A DNA stretch of 64,000 nucleotides from an uncultured Christensenella sp. (GCA_910578325.1 CAJTQT010000006.1:1-64000), one strand, 5' to 3'; shown: positions 17,021 to 26,008, counted from the stretch's first letter. The notes: generated by a model not told the origin, from the letters alone. A program made the numbers and translations.

Positions 17021-18361
17021 TTATTTCCCTACGCAGAACTTAGAAAAAATAGCGTCTATTATGTCCTCCGTTGCGGTTTTTCCCGTTATCTGCCCCAGTG
17101 AATCGTAAGCCTGCCGCAAGTCTATAAGAGTGCAGTCGGCAGTAAAATTCAACCCCGAAAGAGCGCTTTCAAGCGCGCGTCGCGCCTCCGTCAATGCGGA
17201 TATATGCCTTTCGTTGGTTAAAATTTCGCCTCCCGCGACAGAATTTTCCCTGTACAGCGCGGCTATCGCGCGCACTAAGGAATCGACGCCTTCTCCCGTT
17301 TTTGCACTGACCGCAAACGCATACGCTATCCGCGGAATAGCAAATCCGGCCAAATCGCATTTGTTAAATACGGTAAACACCCTTTTCCCGTAGAATTCGA
17401 GTCCGTCGTTTATTCCGCAGTTCCTGTCTATCACGTGTAAAATCAAATCGGCGCTTTCAACCGCGCGCTTTGCTCTTTCCACGCCTTTGACTTCGATAAT
17501 ATCTCCGCTTTCGCGGATTCCCGCCGTATCGACAAGGTTTATGCGTACGCCGTCGCATTCCAGACTGTCTTCGACGGTATCGCGCGTAGTTCCGGCAATA
17601 TCCGCGACAATCGCGCGCTCATCTTTGAGCATCGCGTTCATAAGCGAGGATTTGCCTGCATTTACGTCGCCGGCAAGAACGACGTTTATGCCGTGCTTTG
17701 CTATCCTGCCCTGCGATGCAGACGAAAGCAATTCGTTTACTTTACCTATGCACTCTTCGATACTTTTTTCAAGCGACGGCAGAACTTCGTCTTCCGTTTC
17801 CTCGGGATAATCGAGAGTGGCTTCCAGTCCCGCAATTATTTCTCCGAGGTCATCGGAAATTGCGGTTATAGCCTTAGCGACCTTTCCGTCCATAAGCCTG
17901 TACGCCGCGCGCAGTCCCGCCGCGCTGTCGGCGTTTATCATATCTATGACGCCTTCCGCGTCCGCAAGAGAAAGTCTGCCTGCTAAAAACGCGCGCTTTG
18001 TAAATTCTCCGTGCTCGGCAAGAGACGCTCCGCTTTCAATCAACGCGTTCAGCGCGCCCTGCATAATTCTGACGCCGCCGTGCAAGTAGAATTCAACCGT
18101 ATCCTCGCCCGTATACGCCTTTTCCGCAGGGAAATACGCCGCGTACCCGATGTCGCAGAAATCTGCCGCGACAAACGTGCCGAAGTTGAGTTTCAACGGC
18201 TCCCAGTTCTGCACTACACGCTCTTCGCGCGGACGCAGTCGCGTATCTTTTCCAAAATTAAAAATGGCATCAGCTATCGCAAGCGCATCGTTGCCCGATA
18301 CGCGCACTATGCCGATACCACCCGCACCGATAGGTGACGAAATTGCCGCTATAGTTTTCAT
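17021..18361 (-). CDS. mnmE: tRNA modification GTPase MnmE
   Basis: Partner of MnmG in wobble-uridine modification. 446 residues, near the usual length. The N-terminal formyl-THF-binding domain is followed by a helical domain interrupted by the G domain: P-loop GDVNAGKSS (231-239), switch II DTAGIR, NKCD, and the C-terminal CVGK at 443-446 with the conserved cysteine. The ATG overlaps the jag stop by one base, so it is translationally coupled to jag. Confidence 0.97.
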   Translation of the reverse strand: MKTIAAISSPIGAGGIGIVRVSGNDALAIADAIFNFGKDTRLRPREERVVQNWEPLKLNFGTFVAADFCDIGYAAYFPAEKAYTGEDTVEFYLHGGVRIMQGALNALIESGASLAEHGEFTKRAFLAGRLSLADAEGVIDMINADSAAGLRAAYRLMDGKVAKAITAISDDLGEIIAGLEATLDYPEETEDEVLPSLEKSIEECIGKVNELLSSASQGRIAKHGINVVLAGDVNAGKSSLMNAMLKDERAIVADIAGTTRDTVEDSLECDGVRINLVDTAGIRESGDIIEVKGVERAKRAVESADLILHVIDRNCGINDGLEFYGKRVFTVFNKCDLAGFAIPRIAYAFAVSAKTGEGVDSLVRAIAALYRENSVAGGEILTNERHISALTEARRALESALSGLNFTADCTLIDLRQAYDSLGQITGKTATEDIIDAIFSKFCVGK

Positions 18362-19263
18362 CAGAATCTCTTCTTTCCGCCAAAACTCTTAAATTTCGGC
18401 GGTCCCGACTGCTGAACAGGCTTCACGAAATCATCCGCCTCGGTAAAATAACCGAGATATACGTTTTTATCTTCCACTTCGGGCTCTTCCGTACGCGGCT
18501 TGCGCTCTCTTCTTTCGGACGAACCGCCCCGCGCTCTTCTGTCGTCGCGACCGTATCTGCCGTCTCGGTTTCTCCTGTCATCGCGTCTGCCGTGAGGATT
18601 TCTTCTATCACGGGAATCGTTTCTCTCTCCGTTTTTGAGAGGACGCTCGTCTTTAAGTTCCACGCCGAGCGGAATTATAACAATATGCCGTGAAGATTCT
18701 TCACCTTCGCTCTGGGTTTTGGCAACCGCACTATCCGCAAGCGCGCTGTGAATTATACGTCTTTCAAAGGGGTTCATCGGTTCGAGTTCGATTTTACGGC
18801 AGAGCCTTACCGACTTATCCGCAAGTCTGAGCGCGAGTGCGGTCAACGTCTCTTTGCGTTTTGCACGGTAGTTTTCGCAATCTACGACGACCTTTTTGAA
18901 ATCCGCGTTATGTTCGTTGAGGAAAGTAAGCGCAAGATACTGCAATGCGTCGAGCGCTTCGCCGCGATATCCGATAACCGCGCCGCTGTCTTCGCCTTCG
19001 ATATTTACATAAATCGTGTTTTCCTTATCCTCTACGCTGGCACGCGATATCAAACCCATACGTTCGAGCGTGCCGTTGATGAACTCCGCCATTTTATCGG
19101 CGATACTGTCTTTGACAGTTACGCGGACTTTGGCTTTTGAAAACAGCCCGCCCTTTGACAGGACCTCTACTTCTACTTTATCTCTCGGCACTTTGAGTTC
19201 TTCAAGCGCCTTTTCCACGGCGAGATCGATACTGCTCGCCTGAGTTTCTGCAAACTTTTCCAT
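18361..19263 (-). CDS. jag: RNA-binding protein Jag/KhpB with basic C-terminal tail
   Basis: KH/R3H RNA-binding protein of the SpoIIIJ-associated (Jag/KhpB) family, which acts with KhpA and YidC in envelope growth. Residues 1-50 form the Jag-N domain, a KH domain follows with GYRG at 98-101, and an R3H domain covers about 140-200 (NPFERRIIHSAL, SRHIVIIPLG). Unusually, about 100 more residues follow, rich in Arg, Asp and Gly (patterns such as DRRNPHGRRDDRRNRDGR), ending in SFGGKKRF. Most members end soon after R3H. The tail looks disordered and RNA-binding. It lies between yidC and mnmE, the conserved setting. Confidence 0.92.
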   Translation of the reverse strand: MEKFAETQASSIDLAVEKALEELKVPRDKVEVEVLSKGGLFSKAKVRVTVKDSIADKMAEFINGTLERMGLISRASVEDKENTIYVNIEGEDSGAVIGYRGEALDALQYLALTFLNEHNADFKKVVVDCENYRAKRKETLTALALRLADKSVRLCRKIELEPMNPFERRIIHSALADSAVAKTQSEGEESSRHIVIIPLGVELKDERPLKNGERNDSRDRRNPHGRRDDRRNRDGRYGRDDRRARGGSSERRERKPRTEEPEVEDKNVYLGYFTEADDFVKPVQQSGPPKFKSFGGKKRF

Positions 19264-19271
19264 TTTAACTC

Positions 19272-20501
19272 CTATCTCTTTGCTATTCTCGGGTCCGACT
19301 TCTTGCCCGCGGCGTTATCCGCCAACTTACCGCACAGATTGAACAGAAGTTGGAATAGAATTGCCGTTAGGGATGACGTAAACATATACAGCGCAAACGC
19401 GCCCGAGTAAAGCAATCCGAATACGCCCATCATAATAGGCATAAGCCATTGCATCATTTTCATAGACTGCTGGCTCGCGTTCGCCGCGCCGTTTTTATCT
19501 CCCGCGGCAGGCACAGGCGGCTGTCCCTGCGATTTGGACATAAGTTTCTGGGAAAGGAAACTCAGAACTATCGAGAGTACGGGCAGAATGAGCAAACCGT
19601 TCCAACTTCCGCCTTTTCCGTATCCGCCCGTTCCGAGCACTTTGCCCATAACGGTGTTGTATTCGTCAATCGTAATTCCCGCAAGACGCGAATTAGCAAA
19701 TCCCGACTGTCCCGTGACGGTCACGAAATCGGGAACTTCTTTGGACCAGTTATCTCCAACGAATATGTTTTTTATCCACAGCCAACTGCGTACGCCCTGC
19801 TGGTCGCCGGAGAAATACGCGTCTTTGACCGCCAACTGCGCGTTTTCGACCGCAGTAGCATAAAACGCCGCGCCTTCTTCGTCTTTCACTATATCGTCAA
19901 CGTCGATAATGCCGTCGCCGTTTTTGTCGCCGTATTTTTCTTCAATCTGCTCCGAAAGCGTAGTTTCGTAAACTATCTGGCTGCTCTTATAGTCCTGCGC
20001 AAACTGATAGCCGACCATCTGTCTGAATCCCGCAAAAACCACGAAGAACAGCACAAACGTAATAATGGTAGGCAAACACATACCCATCATCGAGTATTTT
20101 TCTTTTTTATACAGCGCCATCTGCTCCTGTTGCATACGCTGTTTATCTTCGCCGTACTTCGCCTGCAACGCTTCGAGTTGCGGCTTCATACGTTCCATAG
20201 CCTTGCTGTTTTTACGGCCTATGATCTTCTGCCAGATGTCCAGAGGAGAAAGTATAAGGCGCAAGACTATCGTAAACACTACGACAGTCCAACCGAAACT
20301 TACCGCTCCGCCGCCCATACTGTTGTTTATGATAAGCATAAACTTCGCCATAAAATGAGTAGGCTCGGATACGGAGTCGCCGGCAACACTGTATGAGTTG
20401 TCGCTGTTGCACGCAACCAAAATGAGACAGCAGATTATAACAAGTGCCGCCAACAGATATATCTGTATTTTGCGTTTGCGTTCAAACACTAAATCAGCCA
20501 T
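19272..20501 (-). CDS. yidC: Membrane protein insertase YidC (lipoprotein form)
   Basis: YidC/Oxa1/Alb3 insertase that folds membrane proteins with or without Sec. 409 residues from the ATG at 20501; the longer upstream frame overlaps yidD and has no family match. The N-terminal signal ends in a lipobox LVAC with Cys31, as in Gram-positive SpoIIIJ/YidC proteins. A first transmembrane segment (FGWTVVVFTIVLRLILSPL) is followed by a charged cytoplasmic hairpin (GRKNSKAMERMKPQ...) and the remaining membrane segments. A sizeable extracellular loop with acidic DKNGDGIIDVDDI, resembling an EF-hand-type calcium loop, is inserted after the second segment, making it larger than typical homologues. Confidence 0.93.
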   Translation of the reverse strand: MADLVFERKRKIQIYLLAALVIICCLILVACNSDNSYSVAGDSVSEPTHFMAKFMLIINNSMGGGAVSFGWTVVVFTIVLRLILSPLDIWQKIIGRKNSKAMERMKPQLEALQAKYGEDKQRMQQEQMALYKKEKYSMMGMCLPTIITFVLFFVVFAGFRQMVGYQFAQDYKSSQIVYETTLSEQIEEKYGDKNGDGIIDVDDIVKDEEGAAFYATAVENAQLAVKDAYFSGDQQGVRSWLWIKNIFVGDNWSKEVPDFVTVTGQSGFANSRLAGITIDEYNTVMGKVLGTGGYGKGGSWNGLLILPVLSIVLSFLSQKLMSKSQGQPPVPAAGDKNGAANASQQSMKMMQWLMPIMMGVFGLLYSGAFALYMFTSSLTAILFQLLFNLCGKLADNAAGKKSDPRIAKR

Positions 20502-20734
20502 TTGACTTTTCCTCGATAATTCTCTCTGACGGGATTGAAGCCGCCTTTGGAAAACGGGTTGCACCTCGCAAGCCGTCCCGCAGTCAGAATAATCCCGATC
20601 AGCGCGCCGTATTTGCTTATCGCGTCGTACGAATACATCGAACACGTCGGCGTATAAGCGCAATGCCTGCCGGTAATCGGCGACAGCGTACGCTTATACA
20701 GCAAAAGCAACGCAAGACACAGCCGTTTCAACAT
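20489..20734 (-). CDS. yidD: Membrane protein insertion efficiency factor YidD
   Basis: Small membrane-associated protein that assists YidC. 81 residues with the family pattern: N-terminal amphipathic/hydrophobic segment, LYKRTLSP near residue 20, three conserved cysteines within CAYTPTCSMYS and RCNPF, and a GGFNPV end. It overlaps rnpA by seven bases upstream and the yidC start by 13 bases downstream, so the three are translationally coupled. Confidence 0.93.
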   Translation of the reverse strand: MLKRLCLALLLLYKRTLSPITGRHCAYTPTCSMYSYDAISKYGALIGIILTAGRLARCNPFSKGGFNPVRENYRGKVKWLI

Positions 20735-21063
20735 ACGAGTTTTCCCGATTTGGAAAAAGCGTATTCCACTTCTTCCGCAACTTTGACAAGAGGCAATCCC
20801 GCAAGCGAGGGACGGGCAACTATGACGTACATATATCCCGCGTCAATCCTCTGCGCAATCTGCGCAACCGCTTCGCGCAACAGTCTTTTGACTCTGTTGC
20901 GAACAACCGCGTTGCCCACCTTTTTGGATACGGAAAACCCGATTTTCAATCCCTCGCGGGATTTTGCGCCGAGCAGTACCAGATCGCGGGCGGAAGCCCT
21001 CTCGCCTTTGCGGTAGACGTAAGCGAATGCCGCGCGCCTTTTAAGCCGATACTGCTTCTGCAT
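20728..21063 (-). CDS. rnpA: Ribonuclease P protein component
   Basis: Basic protein subunit of RNase P, which trims tRNA 5' ends. 111 residues; the signature RNRVKRLLRE is present (residues about 55-64), as are the N-terminal aromatic residues of the substrate-leader cleft (FAYVYRKG). It follows rpmH by four bases, the near-universal rpmH-rnpA pair, and overlaps yidD. The RNase P RNA gene is not in this window. Confidence 0.95.
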   Translation of the reverse strand: MQKQYRLKRRAAFAYVYRKGERASARDLVLLGAKSREGLKIGFSVSKKVGNAVVRNRVKRLLREAVAQIAQRIDAGYMYVIVARPSLAGLPLVKVAEEVEYAFSKSGKLVC

Positions 21064-21067
21064 AACG

Positions 21068-21202
21068 TTATGCCGACAGTTTCTTTCTGCCCCTGTTACG
21101 GCGGCGTCTCAAAACGTTTCTGCCGGATTTTGTGCTCATTCTTTTACGAAAACCGTGCACCTTGTTTCTCTGTCTCTTTTTGGGTTGGTAGGTTTGTTTC
21201 AT
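21068..21202 (-). CDS. rpmH: 50S ribosomal protein L34
   Basis: 44-residue, strongly basic protein starting MKQTYQPKKRQRNKVHGFRK, the standard L34 sequence. I set the start at 21202, not at the longer upstream frame, because an AAGGAT ribosome binding site sits just before this ATG and the family begins here. First gene of the rpmH-to-mnmG operon. Confidence 0.97.
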   Translation of the reverse strand: MKQTYQPKKRQRNKVHGFRKRMSTKSGRNVLRRRRNRGRKKLSA

Positions 21203-21304
21203 ATCCTTGTCCTCCGTCCGCCTCAGGGCGCAATGCCCGAGCGGTGTAAATTTGCGCAATTCTTAATTTGATTTATATAATATAATTATAATAAACGCTT
21301 ATCT

Positions 21305-21334
21305 ATTATAATAAACGCGCGCGCAGTATGTCAA
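21305..21334 (-). promoter_or_regulatory. Promoter of the rpmH operon
   Basis: Minus-strand TTGACA (21329-21334), 18-base spacer, TATAAT (21305-21310), followed by further AT-rich -10-like sequence. The transcript would have a leader of about 95 bases before rpmH. Confidence 0.8.
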
Positions 21335-21416
21335 GCATTTGTTAAAACCGAAAATCATAGTGCACAAATTAAAGACTGAACACAACATACTGTGGAAAGG
21401 AGTTCTTTTTCTATAT

Positions 21417-21469
21417 GAGTGAGCGTGTTAAACTTTAATAGAATTGCCCCCTCTTTCCCTTCGGGCTTT
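21417..21469. repeat. Intergenic repeat module P, copy b
   Basis: Partner of 13888-13940. After the shared 53 bases the two copies diverge, though both continue with C-rich sequence. Confidence 0.7.
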
Positions 21470-21565
21470 TCTCCCACCACTCGTATATGGACGCGTAAGG
21501 CATTACGCTTATTCTCTACACCCATTCTCCGTCGCTCGCGGGGGAGACAGGCGGCGCTCGGCACT

Positions 21566-21640
21566 CACTTTGGCGCGCGCCTTGCACGCGCTGAACTTTC
21601 TCTATCAAATATTTGTCGGGAATACGCCTGCTCGGACTGA
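21566..21640. repeat. Intergenic repeat module Q, copy d
   Basis: CACTTTGGCGCGCGCC.TGCACGCGCTG, then AACTTTCTCTATC and CTGCTCGGACTGA, directly upstream of hairpin element C. See copies at 4306, 14173 and 14284. Confidence 0.7.
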
Positions 21641-21648
21641 TAAAAGTA

Positions 21649-21774
21649 TAAAATCGCGCTATTTGCGTTCAGACAAGGAAAAGGCACTTTTGTGAACAGC
21701 CTAACGTACATATAGTACGTGACTGTGAGCAAAAGTGCCTTTGACGCAGTATCAACGCAAATAGCGCGGTTTTA
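21649..21774. repeat. Hairpin element copy C (type I, complete, 126 bp)
   Basis: Almost identical to copy B and of the same length. The outer 20-base arms pair with a single G-T pair; inner arms AAAGGCACTTTTG/CAAAAGTGCCTTT, ACAG/CTGT and ACGTAC/GTACGT pair fully. It ends TTTTA at 21774. The sequence TTTTACGGGG is followed by a second TTTTAC, whose TTA (21782-21784) is the argS stop, as if the junction had been duplicated by ten bases. Confidence 0.87.
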
Positions 21775-21781
21775 CGGGGTT

Positions 21782-23467
21782 TTACATCTCGGGAGGACAA
21801 TCAATACCCAACAAAGACAACCCAGTCTCGATAACGTTGGCGACTGCCCGTGTAAGCAAGAGTCTGGCGTTGCGCACAGGCATATCATCGACGACGATGC
21901 GATGTCCGATATAGAATCTGTTGAATTTTTCCGCCAAATCCACGATATGACGGGTTACGCAGCACGGCTCGCGCAGTTTTGCCGCCGCCTTTACACTGTC
22001 GCCGAATGACAGTACGCTCTTGATAACCTCGTAACCTTCATCGTCGGTTATCGCGCTCAAATCCATATTTCCAACGTCCGCTTCGCCACCTTTTCTGAGT
22101 GCGCTCGCGCAACGCGCATAAGTGTACTGAACGTACGGCGAGGTTTCGCCGTCGAAATTCAACACCTTGTCAAACGAAAAAACTATGTCCTTTATACGGT
22201 TGTTCCAAAGCGCGGAAAACACGACCGCGCCCACGCCCACGCTCTCTGCGATTTCATCCTTTTGCGTGCTTTCGGGGTTTTTAACTTCTATAATTGCGCG
22301 CGCTTTTTCTACCGCCTTGTCCAACACTTCCTGCAACCATACGACGCGTCCGCTACGCGTAGACATTGCGCCGTCTTCCATTGATACCATACCGAAAGCG
22401 ATATGTTCCATATCCTCCGCTCCCGCAAAATCCATAAGTTTAAGCACCTGAAACAGTTGTTTAAAGTGCAGATTCTGCTGATAAGCGACTACGTAAAGAC
22501 ACTTATCGAAATCATAGGTTTTTTTACGGTAGTACGCGGCGGCAATGTCGCGAGTGGCATAAAGCGTCGCGCCGTCCGCTTTTACCAGCAGACAGGGCGG
22601 CATATTGTAAGCGTCGAGATTGACCACCTGCGCGCCCTCGCTCTCCATCAACAGGTTCTTTTCTTTGAGGATATCGAGACAGGCGTCCATTTTGTCGTTA
22701 TAGAAACTCTCGCCCGCGTAACTGTCAAATCTGATTTTAAGTCTGCCGTAAATTTTTCCGACAGCGTTCATCGTAACCGCTTTAAAAACGTCGAAATATG
22801 CGGTCGCTTCGCTGTCGCCGTCCTCTATGCGTTTAAACCACGCGCGCGCCTCATCGTCCATCTCGGGACAGCATTCCGCCTCCCTGTGATATCGCACGTA
22901 CAATGAATTTAGGAAGTACTCGTCGTTTTGCGCAACCTCTTCAAGCGACGACCATCTGCGCGTCGCCACTATGAGTTTTCCGAACTGAGTTCCCCAGTCC
23001 CCGAGGTGGTTTATGCCGACAACATTATAGCCGAGATGTTCGAAAATTCTATACAGCGCGCCTCCGATGACGGTGGTGCTGAGATGTCCTATATGAAAAG
23101 GTTTCGCAATATTTACGGAGGAATAGTCGATGCACACTGTTTTCCCTTTGCCCTCGTCGCTCGCTCCGACCGTCGCTTTATCCGCCGCTATACTTTCAAC
23201 TTTGCGCGCCATTGCCGCACGGTCGTAAAATATATTGAGATATCCGCCGACAACCTCGGTTCTCTCCACAAAATCCAGACCCTCGACATATGGCAGAAGT
23301 TTCGCCGCAATCGCGGGAGGCGCAAGCCGCATAGCGCGCGCAAACTTAAAACAAGGCAGACACACGTCGCCCATTTTGGATTCTTTGGGTTTTTCGAGAG
23401 CGTTGAGAACTTCCTGTTCGCTCAGTCCCTCTACCGCCAATGCACTTGATAAACGCTGTTTGTACAT
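21782..23467 (-). CDS. argS: Arginine--tRNA ligase
   Basis: Class I synthetase charging tRNA-Arg. 561 residues from the ATG at 23467, chosen for its AAAAGGTAATT ribosome binding site and family N-terminus. The HIGH motif is in KPFHIGHLSTTVIGG; the KMSK loop is replaced by the degenerate MSTRSG, common in ArgRS. The DALR anticodon-binding domain is at the C-terminus (SFGDSVKAAAKLREPCCVTRHIVDLAEKFNRFY). It lies downstream of ychF with a 163-base gap, and its stop abuts hairpin element C. Confidence 0.96.
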   Translation of the reverse strand: MYKQRLSSALAVEGLSEQEVLNALEKPKESKMGDVCLPCFKFARAMRLAPPAIAAKLLPYVEGLDFVERTEVVGGYLNIFYDRAAMARKVESIAADKATVGASDEGKGKTVCIDYSSVNIAKPFHIGHLSTTVIGGALYRIFEHLGYNVVGINHLGDWGTQFGKLIVATRRWSSLEEVAQNDEYFLNSLYVRYHREAECCPEMDDEARAWFKRIEDGDSEATAYFDVFKAVTMNAVGKIYGRLKIRFDSYAGESFYNDKMDACLDILKEKNLLMESEGAQVVNLDAYNMPPCLLVKADGATLYATRDIAAAYYRKKTYDFDKCLYVVAYQQNLHFKQLFQVLKLMDFAGAEDMEHIAFGMVSMEDGAMSTRSGRVVWLQEVLDKAVEKARAIIEVKNPESTQKDEIAESVGVGAVVFSALWNNRIKDIVFSFDKVLNFDGETSPYVQYTYARCASALRKGGEADVGNMDLSAITDDEGYEVIKSVLSFGDSVKAAAKLREPCCVTRHIVDLAEKFNRFYIGHRIVVDDMPVRNARLLLTRAVANVIETGLSLLGIDCPPEM

Positions 23468-23630
23468 AATTACCTTTTCGTCTTTTTTCTCGGTTTGAAA
23501 CCGATTTCGTTTCAAGCCGTATTTTTGAATTTTGCAATCCGACTATAACCGAGCCGGATTCTCTTGTTATTTTCTTTAAACAGATAAACGGATTCTGTTT
23601 CCGTTAATTCACCGCCGTCGCGCACCGACA

Positions 23631-24713
23631 TCAGACGTTTATACGGAAGAGAACCACGTCGTCGTCCTGCATAACGTAATCTTTGCCCTCGCTGCGAACT
23701 TTGCCCTTTTCTTTTGCGGCGTTGAATGAGCCGCATTCCAGCAACGTGGCATAGTCCACCACTTCGGCGCGTATGAAGCCGCGCTCGAAATCGCTGTGTA
23801 TCTTACCCGCCGCCTGCGGCGCTTTCGTCCCTTTGACTATCGTCCAAGCGCGCGTTTCCTTTTCGCCCGCCGTAAGATAACTTATGAGTCCCAAAAGTTT
23901 ATACGACGCTTTGACAAGCCTGTCCAAACCGCTTTCGGTCAGCCCGTATTCGGACATAAACATCTCTCTGTCTTCGTCCGCAAGTTCGGAAAAATCCTCT
24001 TCGAGTTTGGCGCAAAGCACAATGGCTTCGCTTTTTTCTTCCTTAGCGATGCTTTCGACTTGCGCGGTATATGCGTTCCCTCCGATGCCGCTTTCGTCCG
24101 TATTCGCAACGTATATGACAGGTTTGGAGGTAAGCAGAAACTGTTCGTCTATAAATCTTGCAAAATCGTCGTCTACTTGTAGATTTCTGAGCGGTTTTCC
24201 GTCCGTAAGCCATTTCTGCATAACGGACAGTCTCTCCACGTCTTCCTGATACTTTTTGTCCGCTTTAACCATAGACATCGCTTTTGTCATACGGCGGTCG
24301 AGAGTTTCGAGATCGGCAAATATGAGTTCGAAATTGATGGTCTCGATGTCTCTCGACGGATTTACGCTTCCGTCAACGTGCGTAATGTTCGCGTCATCGA
24401 AGCATCTTATTACGTGCACGATCGCATCGACTTCGCGGATATGGGAAAGAAATTTATTTCCGAGCCCCTCTCCTTTGCTCGCGCCTTTGACAAGCCCTGC
24501 GATATCGACAAACTCCAACGCGGTCGGCGTTATCTTCCTGCTGTTGTAAAGTGCCGCCAGTTTATCGAGTCGTTCATCAGGCACCGCAACGACTCCTACG
24601 TTGGGTTCGATTGTACAAAACGGATAGTTTGCCGCCTGCGCGCCCGCTTTCGTAATCGCGTTGAATAACGTGCTTTTGCCAACGTTGGGCAATCCTACGA
24701 CGCCGAGTTTCAT
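23631..24713 (-). CDS. ychF: Redox-regulated ATPase YchF
   Basis: Obg-like P-loop protein (YchF/OLA1), ribosome-associated and ATP-preferring. 360 residues from the ATG at 24713, which follows a GGAGGGAAT site; the longer frame upstream is unlikely. P-loop GLPNVGKST is at the N-terminus, FVDIAGLVKGASKGEGLGNKF is the switch II region, and a C-terminal TGS domain ends VVDYATLLECGSFNAAKEKGKVRSEGKDYVMQDDDVVLFRINV, split here in my reading into the usual strands. Single-gene unit on the minus strand upstream of argS. Confidence 0.95.
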   Translation of the reverse strand: MKLGVVGLPNVGKSTLFNAITKAGAQAANYPFCTIEPNVGVVAVPDERLDKLAALYNSRKITPTALEFVDIAGLVKGASKGEGLGNKFLSHIREVDAIVHVIRCFDDANITHVDGSVNPSRDIETINFELIFADLETLDRRMTKAMSMVKADKKYQEDVERLSVMQKWLTDGKPLRNLQVDDDFARFIDEQFLLTSKPVIYVANTDESGIGGNAYTAQVESIAKEEKSEAIVLCAKLEEDFSELADEDREMFMSEYGLTESGLDRLVKASYKLLGLISYLTAGEKETRAWTIVKGTKAPQAAGKIHSDFERGFIRAEVVDYATLLECGSFNAAKEKGKVRSEGKDYVMQDDDVVLFRINV

Positions 24714-24920
24714 ATTCCCTCCGAGTTTAGGCAAACCGCTTATCAAAGCGTTGTGCCGATTCCTAAATATAAAGTAATAGTTATTATAAACAATTAAACG
24801 GAATTAGTAAAGCGCACTTTAACCGTTTGTGACAATTTTACGCCCGATATTTTATCCCGCAATATCACGCAAACATAAATTGCAAACCCGTGAAATAAAT
24901 TTTTATACAAGAGGTGTATT

Positions 24921-25697
24921 ATGAAATGGTGGGAAGCGTTGATTCTGGGAATAGTTCAGGGCGCAAGCGAATTTTTGCCGATTTCGTCGTCGGGACATTT
25001 ACTGCTGCTCGAAAAGTTGGGAATCGGACACGCAAGTCTGTTTTTCAACATTATGGTGCACGTCGGCACACTGCTCGCCGTATTGATTGCGCTGAGAAAA
25101 AGTTGGTGGCAAATCGTGCGGCATCCGAAACAGAAAATAACGGGATATATTCTGTGCGCCTGCATACCTACCGTCGCACTCGCTTTGATATTCAAATATC
25201 TCGCGCCGACGCTCCTCGACGGACTTTTTCTCGGATTCGGATTTGTACTTACCGCTTGCTTTATAATAGTCAGCGAACTGTTTAAACCCGCACAAACAAC
25301 ACTTTTAAATACCAAAAAGAGTATTTTAACTGGCGTTTTGCAAGGAATAGCGGTTTTGCCGGGAGTTTCGAGAAGCGGCGCAACCATCTCCGCTCTGACG
25401 GTTCAGGGCGTGGACAGGCCCTCTGCCGCAAACTTCTCTTTTCTGCTTTCGATTCCCATAATACTCGGTTCGGCGGTGCTTGAATCCGTCGAACTCGCGC
25501 GCGGAACCGCGACGCTTGACATAGAGATAGTTCCGTTGATTATCGGAACCGCGGCAGCATTTGTTTCCGGACTCGTCTCGATAAACTTTTTTTTGAAACT
25601 CATTCAAAAGCACGCAATGACCGGCTTTGCCGTGTATACGGTTTTGTTGGGCATCGTCGTTTCCATTCTGCCGTTTTGGGGTATAAATCTGTTGTAA
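24921..25697 (+). CDS. uppP: Undecaprenyl-diphosphatase UppP/BacA
   Basis: Integral membrane phosphatase recycling the undecaprenyl carrier for cell-wall synthesis; it confers bacitracin tolerance when abundant. 258 residues with the two signature segments: GIVQGASEFLPISSSGH near the N-terminus and PGVSRSGAT in the middle, and about seven to eight transmembrane segments. The ribosome binding site AAGAGGTG lies before the ATG. It stands alone and is followed by a clear terminator. Confidence 0.95.
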   Translation: MKWWEALILGIVQGASEFLPISSSGHLLLLEKLGIGHASLFFNIMVHVGTLLAVLIALRKSWWQIVRHPKQKITGYILCACIPTVALALIFKYLAPTLLDGLFLGFGFVLTACFIIVSELFKPAQTTLLNTKKSILTGVLQGIAVLPGVSRSGATISALTVQGVDRPSAANFSFLLSIPIILGSAVLESVELARGTATLDIEIVPLIIGTAAAFVSGLVSINFFLKLIQKHAMTGFAVYTVLLGIVVSILPFWGINLL

Positions 25698-25714
25698 ACT
25701 ATATTGCGATTACA

Positions 25715-25745
25715 AAAAGGACGGCAGACGCCGTCCTTTTCTCCC
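25715..25745 (+). terminator. Terminator after uppP
   Basis: AAAAGGACGGC, four-base loop, GCCGTCCTTTT, then TCTCC. It can also act for the convergent small membrane protein gene. Confidence 0.88.
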
Positions 25746-25762
25746 CACCGAAATTTTGATTT

Positions 25763-26008
25763 TTAACTCTTCGTATCAACGTTGTTTTGTCCGTTCTCCT
25801 GCAAATCCGCATCGCTCAAACACAACATCAGAATTCCGCCTATGAGATTTACAAACAGCAAAGTCAGCACACCGATTGCGGTAAGTTCACTTTTGCTTGT
25901 GACGGTTTTAAGTTTTTTAAGAGCGATTGCCCCGATAATAATAGGAAAAATCAGTATTCCTTGAAATATCATTCCCAAAATGATAAATACCTTTGCTGCA
26001 ACCTTCAC
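25763..26008 (-). CDS. Small two-helix membrane protein, function unknown
   Basis: 81 residues starting at a GTG with an excellent AGGGGAGG ribosome binding site. Two hydrophobic helices (about residues 5-28 and 43-64) are separated by a basic loop (KKLKTVTSKSE); the C-terminal tail is polar and acidic. I do not recognise the family. It is divergent from an HTH regulator and shares overlapping promoters with it, which suggests that the regulator controls this gene. Confidence 0.7.
   Translation of the reverse strand: MKVAAKVFIILGMIFQGILIFPIIIGAIALKKLKTVTSKSELTAIGVLTLLFVNLIGGILMLCLSDADLQENGQNNVDTKS

Larger units (their letters stand above)
21203..21781. other. 579-base intergenic region between argS and rpmH
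   Basis: Holds, from right-facing rpmH: a ~100-base GC-rich leader, the rpmH promoter (21305-21334), repeat module P copy b (21417-21469), module Q copy d (21566-21640) and the complete type I hairpin element C (21649-21774) that runs into the end of argS. No protein gene is supported. Confidence 0.7.

Noticed and set aside
21355..21564. Minus-strand open frame sharing KPEGKEGAILLK with the frame extending upstream of glmM.
   Set aside because: The similarity comes from repeat module P; neither frame has a ribosome binding site, and the glmM family start lies well inside the longer frame.
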